From an uncultured Pelagibacteraceae bacterium (GTDB lineage: Bacteria > Pseudomonadota > Alphaproteobacteria > Pelagibacterales > Pelagibacteraceae), in NCBI GenBank assembly GCA_902582345.1, contig CACHRU010000001.1, positions 62,001-126,000 on the forward strand: a stretch of 64,000 nucleotides of DNA. Reading direction: 5' to 3'. Position numbers and translations under genes: made by a program. Positions 11,248 through 25,524 of the stretch are shown here, in pieces; position 1 is the first letter of the stretch; the number at the start of each line of letters is the position of its first letter. The notes below the pieces were generated by a model, which saw only the letters and a list, made by a program, of their open reading frames with translations, searched no databases and was not told where the DNA came from.

Positions 11248-12198
11248 TTAACTAATCTCTCTAATTGGCTTATTATTAAGGCAACTTTCGATATTTTCCA
11301 TCATTTGATTGTAAAATTTAGTTAAATTTTCCACAGTAACATATCCAAGGTGTGGCAATAATAATGCGTTAGGAAAAAACCTTAATTTATGATCTTGAGG
11401 TAGTGGTTCAATATCGTAAACATCTAGGCCAACTCCTGCAATTTTCTCTTTATCCAAAGCATCAATCAAATCTTTTTCATTAATTATAAAACCTCTAGAG
11501 GTGTTAATTAAGATTGAATTTTTTTTCATCATATCGAATTCTTTTTTGGTTATTAAATTTCGATATCTTTCTCCAAGAACAACATGAATTGATATTATAT
11601 CTGAAGTTTTTAATAAATCATCTTTACTCATAGGTAAAATATTTAATTCATTAGCTTGTGATAAATTTAGGTTTTCACTCCAGGCTGAAACTTCCATACC
11701 AAATGCCTTTGCTATTTTTGCAACTTGAACTCCTATTTTTCCTAAACCTATAATACCTAATCTTTTACCTTTTAATTCAATTCCAATTGTTGTTTGCCAA
11801 TATCCTTGAAACATATTATCCGTTTCTTGTTTTAAGTTCCTATACAAGCCTAAAATTAAAGTCCAAGTTAATTCTGCAGCTGGATTAGAATTAATGTCTG
11901 TCCCACAAACAATAATTCCTTTAGACTTTGCTTCATTTAAATCAATAGATTTATTTCTCATACCTGAAGTCATAATATATTTTAACTTAGGTAACCCATT
12001 TAAAAGATTTTTTGTTATTGGTGTTCTCTCTCTCATTACAAATAAAACCTCAAAATTTTCTAAAGAAGTAATAGCTTCGTTCTCGTCTACAAAAGTTTCA
12101 TTAAAAACTTGAAAATCGTATTTACCTTTATATTTTTCTACATCAATTATTTGCCTAAAAATATCTTGATAATCATCTAGTACAGCAACTTTAAGCAT
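11248..12198 (-). CDS. D-2-hydroxyacid dehydrogenase family protein (NAD-binding)
   Basis: GKRLGIIGLGKIGVQVAKIAKAFGM; NTSRGFIINEKDLIDAL; DVYDIEPLP; LLPHLGYVT. Confidence 0.88.
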   Translation of the reverse strand: MLKVAVLDDYQDIFRQIIDVEKYKGKYDFQVFNETFVDENEAITSLENFEVLFVMRERTPITKNLLNGLPKLKYIMTSGMRNKSIDLNEAKSKGIIVCGTDINSNPAAELTWTLILGLYRNLKQETDNMFQGYWQTTIGIELKGKRLGIIGLGKIGVQVAKIAKAFGMEVSAWSENLNLSQANELNILPMSKDDLLKTSDIISIHVVLGERYRNLITKKEFDMMKKNSILINTSRGFIINEKDLIDALDKEKIAGVGLDVYDIEPLPQDHKLRFFPNALLLPHLGYVTVENLTKFYNQMMENIESCLNNKPIREIS

Positions 12199-13084
12199 TT
12201 AATTTCCTATTTGATAAATATATACCCGAAAGAATAAGCGAAGCTCCTATGAAATGATATAATTCTAATTTTTCTCTAAATATTATGATTGCTAACAAAG
12301 CGCTCAGTAGTGGCATTAACTGAATGAACATGGTAGCTCGATTTGGTCCTACTATTTCTACTCCTTTTTGCCAGCAGTAATAAGCTGCTAAAGCAGGAAA
12401 GATAACGACATAGAACAGTATTGCAAAAAATGCTTTATTAAAATTTACCTCAAGGTCAATTGACTTTTCATAAAAAAATTGTGGAATTAGAAATATTATT
12501 CCAACCGTGACCATTAATTGTATCAAAGTGAATTGTGAAAATTTAAAGTTATGTTTTTTAAGCAATGTTGAGTAAAGTGACCAAGAAAGAACACAAACCA
12601 ACATCCAAAGATCACCTTTATTAAAATTTAAAGAAAAAATTTTATTTAAATCTGCATTTGAGATGATCGCACCGATTCCAATAATCGATAGAAATAATCC
12701 AACTAATTGAAAAATATTTGTCTTATCTACTTTCATCAACGATGAAATGATTATTGTTACCGCTGGTATAGCAGCGAGAACTAAGACAGCGTTTATTACT
12801 TGGGTATAAGTTAAAGCTAAATATACTACAGAGTTAAATGTGCTTATTGTTATTATTCCCATAAAGCTTATTACAATCCAATTTTTTTTTATATAATTTA
12901 AATTTTTGTAGATTTCTTTATAAGTGAAAGGTATCAAAATAAACCAAACTGAAACCCATCTTAAAAAATTTAAAGTCAATGGAGGCACTTCAAATAAATA
13001 AGCATATTTGCCAACTATGAAATTTCCTGACCAACAAAAAGCTGCAAATACTAATAAGCTATAGGCTAAATAATTTTTTGACAA
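12191..13084 (-). CDS. EamA/DMT-family transporter
   Basis: About 10 hydrophobic segments; FCWSGNFIVGKY and LSALLAIIIFREKL motifs. Confidence 0.85.
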   Translation of the reverse strand: MSKNYLAYSLLVFAAFCWSGNFIVGKYAYLFEVPPLTLNFLRWVSVWFILIPFTYKEIYKNLNYIKKNWIVISFMGIITISTFNSVVYLALTYTQVINAVLVLAAIPAVTIIISSLMKVDKTNIFQLVGLFLSIIGIGAIISNADLNKIFSLNFNKGDLWMLVCVLSWSLYSTLLKKHNFKFSQFTLIQLMVTVGIIFLIPQFFYEKSIDLEVNFNKAFFAILFYVVIFPALAAYYCWQKGVEIVGPNRATMFIQLMPLLSALLAIIIFREKLELYHFIGASLILSGIYLSNRKLNA

Positions 13085-13092
13085 ATAAATCC

Positions 13093-14340
13093 TTAGTTAA
13101 ATCTTGCAGAACTATAAGGAGATAAATCTAAATTAGTTTTCTCCTCATTAACTATTCCAGATACAATTTTTCCAGTTATTGCACCTAAAGTCCAGCCTAA
13201 ATGATGATGGCCAAAAGCATAAATGATATTTCTATTTTTTAAAGAAGGCCCGATAACAGGTAAGAAATCTGGAAGAGTGGGTCTAAAACCTAACCACTCA
13301 TCGTTAAAATCTCCTAGCTGAGGTAGTAATTCTTTTGCACACTTATCAATATAATCAATTCTTTTTTTTGATATTGGATTATCAAAACCCCCGAGCTCGA
13401 CGGTTCCAACAGCCCTTAAACCCTGGTTCATCGGAGTCATACCAAAGCCTCTATCAAGAAAAATTACCGGTCTTTTAAGAAGATGATCCATATCTTTATA
13501 ATGAATATGATACCCTCTTTCAGTATCTAAAGGAATATTCTCCCCTAGCTGATCAGTTAGTTTTTTGGAAAAAGCCCCACTAGCTAAAACTATTTTTTCA
13601 AAGCTAAATTTATCAGAATTAGTTGTCACTTGTGTTTTATCATAATTGATTTGTTTGACATTCAAAACTTCCTCTTTTTTAAACTTTCCTCCTAATTTTA
13701 AAAAAAGTTCAAAAAGTTTTTTTGTTATTTCTTTAGGATCTCTGGCATGGTAAGCATAATCATATAAAACTCCACCATCAAATACAGGATTTAAATTAGG
13801 CTCTAATTCTAAAACTTCATCCTTGGTTAAAAGTTTTTGTTTAATACCAAGATCATTTCGAATTTTTATCTCCATTTTTCTACTTTTTAAATTTTTATTA
13901 GTCCATATGTAAATAATACCTTTTCTATCGACTAAATTTGTAGTGTCGATCTCATTTAAAATTTCGTCATAAGCGTCAAGAGATAAGTCCAAAATTTGAT
14001 GCATATATTTAGTGGTATGCATCATTGATTTTTTTGTTGAAGATTTAAAATATTTTAAAATCCATGGGATCATTTTAGGAATATAGTTCCACTTCAAGGC
14101 TAAAGGACCATAAGAACTTAATAACATTTTAGGAATATCATAAATTACATCCGGTCTATTTAATTGAATTACTGCATAGGGAGAAAAATGACCTGCATTA
14201 CCATATGAACTCATGCTTCCCGGATCATTTTTGTCGAAAATTGTAGCTGGAACTCCTTTTTTTATAAGTTGTAATCCTATGCAAACACCTTGTATACCGG
14301 CACCTATAATACCAACTGAGTTACATTTATAATTACTCAT
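13093..14340 (-). CDS. FAD-dependent oxidoreductase, D-amino-acid dehydrogenase (DadA)-like
   Basis: SVGIIGAGIQGVCIGLQLIKKG; WLGFRPTLPDFLPVIGPS; HHHLGWTLGAITGKIVS. Confidence 0.85.
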   Translation of the reverse strand: MSNYKCNSVGIIGAGIQGVCIGLQLIKKGVPATIFDKNDPGSMSSYGNAGHFSPYAVIQLNRPDVIYDIPKMLLSSYGPLALKWNYIPKMIPWILKYFKSSTKKSMMHTTKYMHQILDLSLDAYDEILNEIDTTNLVDRKGIIYIWTNKNLKSRKMEIKIRNDLGIKQKLLTKDEVLELEPNLNPVFDGGVLYDYAYHARDPKEITKKLFELFLKLGGKFKKEEVLNVKQINYDKTQVTTNSDKFSFEKIVLASGAFSKKLTDQLGENIPLDTERGYHIHYKDMDHLLKRPVIFLDRGFGMTPMNQGLRAVGTVELGGFDNPISKKRIDYIDKCAKELLPQLGDFNDEWLGFRPTLPDFLPVIGPSLKNRNIIYAFGHHHLGWTLGAITGKIVSGIVNEEKTNLDLSPYSSARFN

Positions 14341-14385
14341 GTATTAAATATAGATTAAAATTTGAATTTTTTATAGTGCGTTAGA

Positions 14386-14880
14386 TTATACTAAAGCTTC
14401 TGACTCGTCTTTATCTTTGTTTACAGTAACTGATTTACCGTTTTTTCTTGTTTTTTTATCTTCTTTTTCTTTTGTTTTTGAAAATAAGAAATCGCCAGTT
14501 GTGCTTTTAGATTTTGCTGCTGAAGAATTCTTTTTAATGTAACCTTCGATATCAGCCCCGTCCTCTGTTCTTAAATTTGAACCAAACTCAATATCACCTT
14601 TTATAACCCCAGTGCTTCCAATTACAACATTATCAGCGGATATCTTCCCATTCAAATGACCATGGACTTCCACTTTATCCGCTTCTACTTCTCCTGATAT
14701 TGATCCAGTCTCTTTAATTACTATTTCTTTTGAATATACTGGTCCTTTTATTAATCCAGCGATATCAATTGCACCTGAACTATTCACAGTTCCGTCGATG
14801 CTCACAGTTTCACTGATTAATGATCTCTCAGTGTCTTTTCTATCTTCGAAAAATCCTTTTTTTTTGTCAGAACCAAACAT
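14386..14880 (-). CDS. Bactofilin (polymer-forming cytoskeletal protein)
   Basis: Repetitive beta-helix pattern ...SGAIDIAGLIKGPVYSKEIVIKETGSISGEVEADKVEVHGHLNGKISADNVVIGSTGVIKGDIE. Confidence 0.9.
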   Translation of the reverse strand: MFGSDKKKGFFEDRKDTERSLISETVSIDGTVNSSGAIDIAGLIKGPVYSKEIVIKETGSISGEVEADKVEVHGHLNGKISADNVVIGSTGVIKGDIEFGSNLRTEDGADIEGYIKKNSSAAKSKSTTGDFLFSKTKEKEDKKTRKNGKSVTVNKDKDESEALV

Positions 14881-14890
14881 AAATATTTTA

Positions 14891-14940
14891 AAATTTAAGC
14901 AGATATTTAATGGTTCGGCAAGAGATATTTGCTTAAATTT
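14891..14940. promoter_or_regulatory. Long inverted repeat between rodA and bactofilin
   Basis: AAATTTAAGCAGATATTT / AGATATTTGCTTAAATTT: 18-nt arms, 16 Watson-Crick plus 2 G-U-type positions, 14-nt loop. Confidence 0.7.
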
Positions 14941-14971
14941 TTACTTTTTTCTGCCCAAATTAGGTTCAAAT

Positions 14972-16117
14972 TTAAGTAACCGGGACATCTTTATAAACCT
15001 TACATGACATTGCTATACCCAAACCAAGCATTATAGAAAGCATCGAAGAACCTCCGTAAGAGAGTATAGGCAGGGGAGCTCCAACTATTGGCAATAAACC
15101 AAGTACCATGCCCATGTTTACAGCGACATATATAAAGAAAGATGTTGCAAAACCGTAGCAGTAAAGCTTACCAAAATGGCTTCTAGTAACATTTCCTATC
15201 GCAATTATTCGGTAAATAATTAGACAATATATTAGCAATATTAAGAGTGAGCCTACAAATCCAAATTCCTCAGAGAATAAAGTGAATATAAAATCAGTAT
15301 GCTTTTCAGGTAAGAAATCTAAATAGCTTTGGGACCCGTTTAAAAAGCCTTTTCCAAATAAACCTCCACTTCCAATTGCAATTTTTGATTGAATAATTTG
15401 ATATCCTGCGCCTAAAGGATCTCTATCTGGATTAAAGAAAGTTAAAATTCTTGATTTTTGGTATGGTTTTAAAAATGAGATAGCTATTGGAGCTAGTGAA
15501 ATAAAAATTATTGACAGATATGCAAAAAACTTTATTTTAACACCAGCTAACCAAGCCACGATTACACCGCCAGCGGCTATTAATAATGAAGTTCCTAAAT
15601 CAGGCTGTATTATAACGAGTAAAACAGGAGCAATTAGTGCAACAATAGGTAAAAAAAGATATTTTATTCTATTAACATCATAAATAGCTATTCTATGATA
15701 ATACTTTGCAAGAAACAAAATTAACCCTATTTTCATCAGTTCAGATGGCTGTAAATTTAAAAAGTAGAAGTTTATCCATCTTTTTGAGCCAGAAGAGCTA
15801 ATTCCAAAATATTTGACACCAATCAAAAGTAATAAAAATATCAAGTATAATAAAGTGCTGGTGCTATACCAAAATTTAATTTGAAATAATGAAACAACTA
15901 GAAATAAAATAAAAAAAATTCCAAATCGTAAAATATGACTTTTGGTGTGGTAATTAAATTGACCACCATCTGTGGAGTACATTGCAAACATACTTATTAT
16001 TCCCAAAAATAGTATTGAGAAAATTAATGTATAATCAAGAGAAACAATTTTATCCCTAAATGTTAATGAGGATTGAAACGCTGAACGAGATGTATACATT
16101 TTAGATTTCCTCTCCAA
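14972..16117 (-). CDS. rodA: Rod shape-determining SEDS protein RodA
   Basis: QPSELMKIGLILFLAKYYH; QPDLGTSLLIAAGG; LPEKHTDFIFTLFSEEFGF. Confidence 0.93.
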   Translation of the reverse strand: MERKSKMYTSRSAFQSSLTFRDKIVSLDYTLIFSILFLGIISMFAMYSTDGGQFNYHTKSHILRFGIFFILFLVVSLFQIKFWYSTSTLLYLIFLLLLIGVKYFGISSSGSKRWINFYFLNLQPSELMKIGLILFLAKYYHRIAIYDVNRIKYLFLPIVALIAPVLLVIIQPDLGTSLLIAAGGVIVAWLAGVKIKFFAYLSIIFISLAPIAISFLKPYQKSRILTFFNPDRDPLGAGYQIIQSKIAIGSGGLFGKGFLNGSQSYLDFLPEKHTDFIFTLFSEEFGFVGSLLILLIYCLIIYRIIAIGNVTRSHFGKLYCYGFATSFFIYVAVNMGMVLGLLPIVGAPLPILSYGGSSMLSIMLGLGIAMSCKVYKDVPVT

Positions 16118-18038
16118 TGTTGTTAGATTGAGCCATCCTTATTTCGTGTCTCTCAAGAACTTTTTTAATCACTTTTTTTGCTATCGGTGCTGCTGAACTA
16201 CTCCCTGAGCCACCGTGTTCAATAACCACACTTATAGAGTATTTCGGATTTTCATAAGGTGCAAAAGCAATATATAAAGCGTGATCTCTATCTTTATAAT
16301 CTAGCTCCGATTGTTTTATTTCTGCCTCTCTCTGCGCTTCAGTAAATCGTTTTACTTGGGAAGATCCAGTTTTTCCTGCAAAAATAAATTTCTTATCTTT
16401 CAATCTTGATCTGTATGATGTGCCGCCTGGTTCATTTGTTGATGCAAACATAGCATCTTTAACAAAATTAATATTCTCTTGATTTCTAAACAATGTCTTA
16501 AGTTTAAAGTTTGAAAGTAAAATATCAGTCGAAATAGTTTTATCTGGATTATTATTTTTATATTCAATGTAATCTTTAAGGTTATTATTTTTATCGTCTT
16601 TATCGAAAATTATTCTAGGTTTTATTTTGTAACCACCATTAGCTATTTGAGCTGACATCAAACATAATTGCATAGGCGTAGACAAAAAATAACCTTGGCC
16701 TATTCCGCTGTGTAAAGTTTCACCTAAATACCAATTTTGACCAATAAATTTTTTCTTCCATTTGGTGCTTGGTACTACGCCAGACCTTTCTTCTAAAAAA
16801 TTATCAAAAACTTTTTCCCCTAGACCAAATTTTTTTGCAGTTTTCGAAAGTCTGTCAACTCCAAGCTTTCTGGCTATTTCATAAAAATAAACATCACAAG
16901 ACCTTTTGATTGCACTTCTCATATTCATAAAGCCATGTCCTTTTTTTTCCCAACAGTGAAATTTTTCACCATAAAACTCGATTACCCCAGTGCATCTAAC
17001 TTGAAGTTCAGGTGAAGCCACATCATTTTCTAAAGCACTTAAAGCTACTATTGATTTAATAGTTGAACCTGGAGGATATAAACCTGACACAGCTTTATTA
17101 TTAAGCGGTTTTTTTTCATTCTTGAGAAGAGTGTCCCAATATTTTTTATTAATACCATGGACAAAAGCGTTAGGATCATAATCTGGTGATGAAACCATAG
17201 AAACAATATCACCATTATAAATATCCATAACGCAAATCGAGCCTGCTTTTTCTTTTAATAACTCTGCAGAGAATTTTTGAACTTCAAGATCTATTGTAGT
17301 GGTAAAATTTTTACCGGATTGCCCTTTATCAATTTTAATTTGTTTTATTCTTTTTCCATAAGCATTAACCTCATACCTTTGAAAACCAACTTTTCCAATA
17401 ATTTTTTCATCTAGTTTATTTTCTAAGCCAGTTTTTCCAACTGAAATTCCAGCTACAGCCATTTCTCTAAGATATTCTTTGTTTTGTAAATCTTTGGTGC
17501 TTGCTTTAGATACATAACCAACAATATGCGAAGTTGAGGTGTGGGGGTATACTCTAGCTACTGAAACTATGGGTTCAACACCTTGAAGTTCATGAAGAAA
17601 CAAGTTCACCCTAGAAAATTCTGACCATGTCAGATTATCAGATACAATAATTGGCTCCCAAGGCTTTTGTTTTGAAATTACTCTCTTTAATGCATAAATT
17701 TTTCTGTCTGTTAAATTCAAAATATTTTTTAACCTAAAAAACAATCTATCGATATCAATAGTATTTTCAGGTGTAATATGAATTTGATACACTTTCTCAT
17801 TAGAGGCTATCTCATTATTGAAATAATCTTTGATTATTCCTCTTTGTGGTGCAATTCTCCATTCTCTAAACCTGTTTTTGTCAGACAAGGTTTTATACTT
17901 TTTGCTTTCATTAATTTGTAAAGAAATTAATCTTCCTACAATGCCAGTAAAAACTATAGCTTTAGCAAAGTTAAGTACAAACATTCTTCTACCTATTAAT
18001 TTAGTTTTACTTAAGCCTGATCCAGATCCACTAATCAT
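16101..18038 (-). CDS. mrdA: Penicillin-binding protein 2
   Basis: YPPGSTIKSIVAL (SxxK), SCDVYFYEIARKLG, KTGSSQ. Confidence 0.93.
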   Translation of the reverse strand: MISGSGSGLSKTKLIGRRMFVLNFAKAIVFTGIVGRLISLQINESKKYKTLSDKNRFREWRIAPQRGIIKDYFNNEIASNEKVYQIHITPENTIDIDRLFFRLKNILNLTDRKIYALKRVISKQKPWEPIIVSDNLTWSEFSRVNLFLHELQGVEPIVSVARVYPHTSTSHIVGYVSKASTKDLQNKEYLREMAVAGISVGKTGLENKLDEKIIGKVGFQRYEVNAYGKRIKQIKIDKGQSGKNFTTTIDLEVQKFSAELLKEKAGSICVMDIYNGDIVSMVSSPDYDPNAFVHGINKKYWDTLLKNEKKPLNNKAVSGLYPPGSTIKSIVALSALENDVASPELQVRCTGVIEFYGEKFHCWEKKGHGFMNMRSAIKRSCDVYFYEIARKLGVDRLSKTAKKFGLGEKVFDNFLEERSGVVPSTKWKKKFIGQNWYLGETLHSGIGQGYFLSTPMQLCLMSAQIANGGYKIKPRIIFDKDDKNNNLKDYIEYKNNNPDKTISTDILLSNFKLKTLFRNQENINFVKDAMFASTNEPGGTSYRSRLKDKKFIFAGKTGSSQVKRFTEAQREAEIKQSELDYKDRDHALYIAFAPYENPKYSISVVIEHGGSGSSSAAPIAKKVIKKVLERHEIRMAQSNNIGEEI

Positions 18039-18551
18039 TTAATTGTGCCTCATAAGTTTTCTATAATTTCCGAATATTACCCAAAAAATTGGAAAAAACA
18101 TAAAGGTAAAAAAAGCATTATACAAGATACTAATATAATCATATTGAAATTTTGAAAAATTTGAAATTAAAAAAAGATAAATTGAATTAGAAAAAAATAT
18201 TGCAATTAAGAATGTAAACCAATCTGTAAATAATGTCATATTTACAGCCATATTTCTTATATAGGATGCAACAAAAGATACTGTTAAATAACTTATAGCG
18301 CTAGTCCCAAGTGGCAATGCCATCACCAAATCATTGATAAGCCCAGCGAAAAAAATATGTCCATTTCCTATTGAGCCGGGTTCTCTCAGCATCCAATAGT
18401 AGATAATTATTATCTGAAAATTGAACGACAAGATTTTATAAATATTAGAAAATTGGGTGTCTACCTCTGAAATTGATAAAAAGTATAATATTATAATTGG
18501 ACCTGATTGAATCAAAAAATTAAAAATTTTTTTGCTTAAAGAAAGCGCCAT
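18039..18551 (-). CDS. mreD: Rod shape-determining protein MreD
   Basis: 170 aa membrane protein between mreC and mrdA; FFAGLINDLVMALPLGTSAISYL. Confidence 0.85.
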   Translation of the reverse strand: MALSLSKKIFNFLIQSGPIIILYFLSISEVDTQFSNIYKILSFNFQIIIIYYWMLREPGSIGNGHIFFAGLINDLVMALPLGTSAISYLTVSFVASYIRNMAVNMTLFTDWFTFLIAIFFSNSIYLFLISNFSKFQYDYISILYNAFFTFMFFPIFWVIFGNYRKLMRHN

Positions 18552-19402
18552 TAAAATCCGTCTCCACTGTTATCTGGTGTTAAAATACTTACAAAAGAAA
18601 GCTGATTAGGATCTGAAAAAAGTTTTACAAAAACTCCCTTTTCTTTTTCAATAACTTTGCCAATAGGTAAACCTTCGGGAAAAATTCCGTCTTTACCAGA
18701 TGTAAATACTGTCTTGCCGTTTTCAGCATCAAATAGTTCAGGTAAATATTCTAATTTTGGTTCTTTTTCTCCATATCCTGTAATTATTGCTTGAGACGCG
18801 GATTTCTCAATTGAAACTGGAATTCTACTGTTAAGATCGTTTAGTAAAAGTATTCTTGAGGATAAATAATTTACTTCCACAACTCTTCCTACAAGATAAT
18901 TTCCATCAACAACTGGCATACCTTTTTTTATTCCTGATTGAGACCCTCTATTTACTAATATTGATTTCAAAAATGGGCTGTCTTTATCTAATAATACTTT
19001 CGCAAGAATAGTTTCATTCCCGATGTCTTCAGAGCTTGTTAAAAAATCCTTTAAATATTTATTTTGGGTCGTAAGAAATTTAAGCTGAAAGTCTTTTGAT
19101 CTTAATTTTTCAAGCTCTTCTTTTAATGTCTTGTTTTCACTATAAATAAAAATGTGGTACTTAATTTTATCGTTCAAATAAAAAACAAAATCTTTTGGTG
19201 ATGATGCAAGGGAAGAAACTCTATAAATTCCATCGTTTAATAATGATCTGAAATTTTTCATAAACTTGAATTCAAAAGTTTCTAAAAAAAATATAAGAAG
19301 TGACAAACAAATTAAAAAAAATAAAGAAAACTTCTGTCTAGCTCCTCTTTGTAAAAGAGCTGATCTTATCGCTATTGTAAAATCATCTCTGCTTGAAGAC
19401 AT
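18551..19402 (-). CDS. mreC: Rod shape-determining protein MreC
   Basis: SPFLKSILVNRGSQSGIKKGMPVVDGNYLVGRVVEV. Confidence 0.92.
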   Translation of the reverse strand: MSSSRDDFTIAIRSALLQRGARQKFSLFFLICLSLLIFFLETFEFKFMKNFRSLLNDGIYRVSSLASSPKDFVFYLNDKIKYHIFIYSENKTLKEELEKLRSKDFQLKFLTTQNKYLKDFLTSSEDIGNETILAKVLLDKDSPFLKSILVNRGSQSGIKKGMPVVDGNYLVGRVVEVNYLSSRILLLNDLNSRIPVSIEKSASQAIITGYGEKEPKLEYLPELFDAENGKTVFTSGKDGIFPEGLPIGKVIEKEKGVFVKLFSDPNQLSFVSILTPDNSGDGF

Positions 19403-19419
19403 GTAAATTTACTTTTAAA

Positions 19420-22036
<2,617 letters not shown>

Positions 22037-22054
22037 TAAAATTTTGCGACTACT

Positions 22055-22078
22055 CCAAAATAGCTTTTCTTATTTTGG
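22055..22078 (-). promoter_or_regulatory. Hairpin in the leuA 5' leader
   Basis: CCAAAATA-8 nt-TATTTTGG perfect 8-bp inverted repeat, 19 nt upstream of the leuA ATG. Confidence 0.55.
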
Positions 22079-22149
22079 TTATAATACAATTAAAACTAGA
22101 TTTTGCAAATACTATGCTTAGATATCTATAATTTTTGTATCAGATTGGG

Positions 22150-23172
<1,023 letters not shown>

Positions 23173-23721
23173 TTAATTAAATATTTTTGCACCTTTTGTC
23201 ATTGCTACTGCTCCAGTTCTAGAAGTGCTTATAAGGCCTAATCTTTTTAAATCAAGGGCTAATTTATCAATTTCTGCTCTGAGCGCAGTTACTTGGATTA
23301 CTATAGATTTTTTTGTTTTATCTAAGATAACTGGGTTAAATTTTTCACAAACCTTTTTTACTTTTTTCTGCTTTTGTGCATTAGCAAGAATTTTAAAAAG
23401 CGCAAGTTCTCTGAATAAAATATCTTTTTCACCTCGCCTGAAATCTGCTACTTTATGAACTGGAACAAGTTTTTTTAATTGAAGATTTATTTGTTCTATT
23501 ACTTGTGGAGTCCCTTCAGTTACGATCGTAATTCTTGAAATATGTTTTTTTTTATCAACTTCAGCGACTGCAAGTGACTCGATATTATAACCTCTTCCAG
23601 AGAATAGCCCTGCTATTCTAGCGAGTACTCCGGCTTCGTTGTCTACCCAGACAACTATAATATGACGTTCAACTTTTCCAATTTTGCCTGGAGCGCTGTA
23701 AGCTGATTTGGATTTTGACAT
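23173..23721 (-). CDS. ilvH: Acetolactate synthase small subunit
   Basis: ACT domain VWVDNEAGVLARIAGLFSGRGYNIESLAV. Confidence 0.95.
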   Translation of the reverse strand: MSKSKSAYSAPGKIGKVERHIIVVWVDNEAGVLARIAGLFSGRGYNIESLAVAEVDKKKHISRITIVTEGTPQVIEQINLQLKKLVPVHKVADFRRGEKDILFRELALFKILANAQKQKKVKKVCEKFNPVILDKTKKSIVIQVTALRAEIDKLALDLKRLGLISTSRTGAVAMTKGAKIFN

Positions 23722-25487
23722 TAGACTAAAATTTTCCCTTCATCTGATATTTCTTCCTCTTCCTCTGGCCCTAATATCATTTGATTATGAGGTTTACCCG
23801 ATGGTATCATCGGAAAACAATTTTCAGCTTTATCTACTACACAATCGAATATGACAGGTTTATCAATATCGATCATATTTTTAATTTTTTCATCTAATTC
23901 ATCAGGTGTTTTGGCTCTTATGCCAACACAACCATAAGACTCAGCTAATTTAACAAAATCTGGTAAAGCTGCAGTATAACTTTCTGAATAATTTTTTTCG
24001 TGCAAAAGCTCCTGCCATTGTCTAACCATACCCATATATTCATTATTCAAAATGAAAATTTTTATAGGTAATCTGTATTGCACAGCTGTAGACATTTCTT
24101 GCATTGTCATCAAAACAGAAGCTTCACCTGCAATATCAACAACTAGTTTACCAGGATTTGCAATTTGTACTCCTATAGCAGCAGGTAATCCGTAACCCAT
24201 CGTTCCTAAACCGCCTGATGTCATCCATCTATTTGGTCTATTAAATTTGTAGTGTTGGGCGGCCCACATTTGATGTTGACCTACCTCGGTTGTAACAAAA
24301 GTATCTCTGTCTTTTGTTAATTCATAAAGTCTTTTTACTGCATGTTGTGGTTTTATAATCTTATCGCTATTAATAAAGTTTAAAGATTTTTTCTCTCTCC
24401 ATTTATCAATTTGCTCCCACCATTTCGACGTTTTTTGTTTGTTTGAATTTAAAAAATTTTTGTTTTTTTCTTTAAATCTTTTTATAAGACTTTTAAGAAG
24501 CACAGAAACATCACTAACTATCGCTAAATCTACTTTGATATTTTTTCCAATTGAAGAAGGATCAATATCAACATGAATTTTTTTTGATCTTGGAGAAAAT
24601 TCATCAACCTTACCAGTTATTCTATCGTCAAATCTTGCACCTATATTTATCATTAAATCACAATCATGCATTGCATTATTAGCTTCGTAGGTGCCGTGCA
24701 TACCTAACATTCCTAAAAACTGAGGATCATCTCCTGGAAATGCGCCAAGTCCTTGTAGTGTTGAAGTTATTGGAAATCCAGTTAAAGAAACAAGTTCTCT
24801 TAATTTTTCGCTTGCTTCAGGACCCGAGTTTATAACTCCACCTCCAGTATAAAAAATTGGTTTTGAAGATTTTTTAATTAAATCTATAAATTTATCTAAT
24901 TCAGAATTATCAATTTTATGTGTAGCTTTTCCATTTAATCTTTTCTTAAGACTGCTTTTAAAAAATTTATATTTACCTTTTTTAAATTGAATATCTTTTG
25001 GGATATCAACTAAAACAGGACCTGGTCTTCCTGTTGTTGCTACTTCAAACGCTAAGTGCAAGACTCTAGCCAGATCATTTACATCTTTCACCAGCCAGTT
25101 ATGTTTTGTACATGGTCGAGTAATTCCTGTAGTATCACATTCCTGAAATGCATCAGTTCCAATTAAATGCGTTGGAACTTGACCGGAGATACACACTAAA
25201 GGAATGGAATCCATATATGCATCGGTAAGAGCTGTAACAGCATTCGTCGCTCCAGGTCCGGATGTTACAAGTAAAACACCTGGCTTACCACTTGACCGTG
25301 CGTAACCTTCAGCAGCATGTCCTGCACCTTGTTCATGTCTAGCTAAAATATGTTTAATAGACTTATGATTTTTTAATTCATCGTAAATTGGTAGAACTGC
25401 GCCACCAGGATAACCAAAAATATATTCAACTTTTTGATCTTCTAAAGCTTTAAAAACTATTTCTGCACCTGTAATTAATTTTGGCAT
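23721..25487 (-). CDS. ilvB: Acetolactate synthase large subunit
   Basis: ThDP enzyme; [38 protein letters not shown]. Confidence 0.95.
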   Translation of the reverse strand: MPKLITGAEIVFKALEDQKVEYIFGYPGGAVLPIYDELKNHKSIKHILARHEQGAGHAAEGYARSSGKPGVLLVTSGPGATNAVTALTDAYMDSIPLVCISGQVPTHLIGTDAFQECDTTGITRPCTKHNWLVKDVNDLARVLHLAFEVATTGRPGPVLVDIPKDIQFKKGKYKFFKSSLKKRLNGKATHKIDNSELDKFIDLIKKSSKPIFYTGGGVINSGPEASEKLRELVSLTGFPITSTLQGLGAFPGDDPQFLGMLGMHGTYEANNAMHDCDLMINIGARFDDRITGKVDEFSPRSKKIHVDIDPSSIGKNIKVDLAIVSDVSVLLKSLIKRFKEKNKNFLNSNKQKTSKWWEQIDKWREKKSLNFINSDKIIKPQHAVKRLYELTKDRDTFVTTEVGQHQMWAAQHYKFNRPNRWMTSGGLGTMGYGLPAAIGVQIANPGKLVVDIAGEASVLMTMQEMSTAVQYRLPIKIFILNNEYMGMVRQWQELLHEKNYSESYTAALPDFVKLAESYGCVGIRAKTPDELDEKIKNMIDIDKPVIFDCVVDKAENCFPMIPSGKPHNQMILGPEEEEEISDEGKILV

Positions 25488-25524
25488 AGATACAATCTAA
25501 CGTAGAATCTACTTTGGTCAAGTT

